DNA of 64,000 nucleotides, taken from contig JAJVDF010000232.1 in NCBI GenBank assembly GCA_022410635.1, positions 1,398,815 to 1,462,814 on the forward strand, read 5' to 3'. The DNA comes from Tretioscincus oriximinensis. Lineage: Eukaryota; Chordata; Lepidosauria; Squamata; Gymnophthalmidae. Positions 62,640 through 64,000 of the stretch are shown piece after piece (position 1 is the stretch's first letter; each line of letters begins with the position of its first letter). A program made the translations under genes and the position numbers. Under the pieces are notes generated by a model, which made no database searches, was not told where the DNA came from, and saw only the letters and a program-made list of their open reading frames with translations.

Positions 62640-63545
62640 TCCTTCGAGGTGCGTCCGCCACCATCCCTCTGAACTTCCAGAAAACGAAGAGGCGCCTCTT
62701 TGGCCTGGCCTGTGGCTGGGAAAACGCCGCCTCGTCCCTGGTTTTAGATGTGGCTGTTTTTAACGTGTGAATTGTGATTTTATTGTTAAGTGCCTTGAGA
62801 CCTTTACATAAGAACATAAGAACATAAGAAGAGCCATCCTGGATCAGGCCACAGCCCATCAAGTCCAGCATTCTGTGTCACACAGAGGCCCNCCAGATGC
62901 ACCTGGGCAGCCTGAACAGAGGAAAGCAAAATATGCTGCTCCTGTTCATGACTCCCTGCAAATGGTATTTCAAGAGTCCTGCCTGTTGCTCCATCCAGGA
63001 GCCGAAATCCAGACAACTATCNTAGTATCCATTTATACCCTTAGTGTCCATAAACCTGTCTAGTCCTGTCTTGAAACTATCCAAGCTGTTNGCTACNACT
63101 ACCTCTTCAGGAAGTAAATTCCACAGGCCGATGACCCTCTGGGTGAAAAAATACTTTCCTTTGTCTGTTCTCACTTTTCTACCCAACAGTTTTAAGGAGN
63201 GCCCTCTGGTCCTTGTGTTGTGTGATAGAGAAAACATTTTTTCTCTATTCACTCTGTCGATCCCATGCNTGATTTTGTACACTTCAATCAGATCACCCCT
63301 CAAACGTCTCCTTTCAAGGCTGAAGAGGCCCAGACGTTGCAGCCTTGCTTCGTAAGGGATTCTGCTCCAGACCCTTGATCATTTTTGTTGCCCTTTTCTG
63401 CACCTTCNCCAGTTCCAAAATATCCCNCTTGAGATGTGGCGACCAGAATTGAACACAGTATTCCAAATGTGGCCTCACCACAGATTTATAAAGAGGCAAA
63501 ACAACATTTGGGTATAGGGTGGTATAAAAATGTAATTAAAATCCA
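62640..63545 (+). mobile_element. L2-like 3' end split by CR1-A
   Basis: 62745-62805 ends GTTAAGTGCCTTGAGACCTTT. 63511-63545 resumes GGGTATAGGGTGGTATAAA. Together they make the L2-type tail interrupted exactly by the CR1-A. Confidence 0.52.
62806..63510 (-). mobile_element. CR1-A LINE, RT C-terminus plus 3' UTR
   Basis: Three octamer units at the start (ACATAAGA repeated). The minus frame 63303-62878 is open for 141 codons through VYKI, NTRTRG, KVRTDKGKYFFTQRVIGLWNLLPEE. It reaches [19 protein letters not shown] at the far end. Confidence 0.94.
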
Positions 63546-64000
63546 TTTATACTTTAAGGTCACTGCGTTCCATTGTTTTTTCAGGTTTTTGTTCCCACCG
63601 ACATTTTCTACCCACCCCCAAGCTGGTTAAGTTGTGATTTTTTGTGAGCCCTTGAGTGCTGCACCCGAACATTTCTCATACTCCGTCTTTGGAATGCAAG
63701 TTAATAAAGTAACGTAATATTTCATTTCCCCCACTTAACCCAGGGGGCTTTTTTGCACCTACGTTCAGATAACCATCTTTTAAATTTACCTTCCATATAT
63801 TGCTTCTAAATCGTCTACAATCATTTCCCTTTTCCTTCCACCTCCAGATACTATGGCTAGGTGCACACCACGACTTAAAATCCACTACAGCNCCATAATC
63901 CGGATTATAGCAACCGCTTGTCCTGCACACCAAGCACCTACACTCCGTGACCAAAGCCCCAGTTCCGTCACGTCGCTTATTGATCTCGTCACCGTGCAGT
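63546..64000. other. Unassigned sequence
   Basis: No gene or repeat was recognised. A 92-codon minus frame (63954-63676) has no known domain. Confidence 0.4.

Overview
The window is vertebrate, most likely squamate reptile (lizard or gecko-like) DNA. The call rests on the repeat mix: many CR1 LINEs of at least two lineages, an L2-type LINE, an R4-clade LINE with a restriction-like endonuclease remnant, tRNA-derived SINEs of the Sauria-SINE kind, several short hAT elements, and a class-II-like endogenous retrovirus. No host protein-coding gene can be supported. Almost every longer open frame is a retroelement fragment, simple-repeat translation or GC-rich chance frame. The sequence reads as intergenic or intronic, with one GC-rich, CpG-dense block (about 4440-5195) that could be a promoter.

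Local names used below. CR1-A: CR1 copies whose 3' end is an octamer repeat (TTCTTATG)n. CR1-B: older relatives of A. CR1-C: copies ending in (ATTCTATG)n, the classic amniote CR1 end. SINE-I: tRNA-headed SINE with a clear B box whose tail matches either the L2 3' end or a TTC tail. SINE-II: second tRNA-like SINE ending in (TTC)n. FB: a short, almost wholly palindromic element.

Layout. 1-4.2 kb: possible L1 tail, SINE-II, CR1 and L2 pieces. 4.4-5.2 kb: CpG-rich block. 5.2-20.1 kb: CR1, FB and SINE copies, a solo LTR (10.7-11.4 kb), a related LTR inside a SINE (14.8-15.6 kb), CR1 inside L2 (15.7-16.6 kb), R4 (19.5-20.0 kb). 20.0-21.2 kb: large microsatellites. 21.6-22.3 kb: a TIR element flanked by TA. 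22.9-24.9 kb: an L2 reverse transcriptase split by a hAT insertion with a perfect 8-bp target duplication. 28.6-34.0 kb: a minus-strand ERV with 3' LTR, polypurine tract, env TM and SU, a scrap of integrase, nucleocapsid and capsid, lacking the 5' LTR, protease and most of pol. 34.0-34.9 kb: a CR1 with an inverted 5' end, then another hAT. 35.8-36.3 and 58.7-59.4 kb: long GAA arrays with assembly gaps attached to SINE-II. 40.7-42.9 kb: the longest CR1 (RT domain). 43-64 kb: further CR1, SINE, L2, hAT and FB copies, many nested.

The elements interact as parasites rather than as a pathway. SINE-I shares its 3' tail with the L2 LINE, which suggests L2 machinery moved it. Nested insertions with target duplications give a relative chronology: L2 and FB oldest, then CR1-A, LTRs and hATs.
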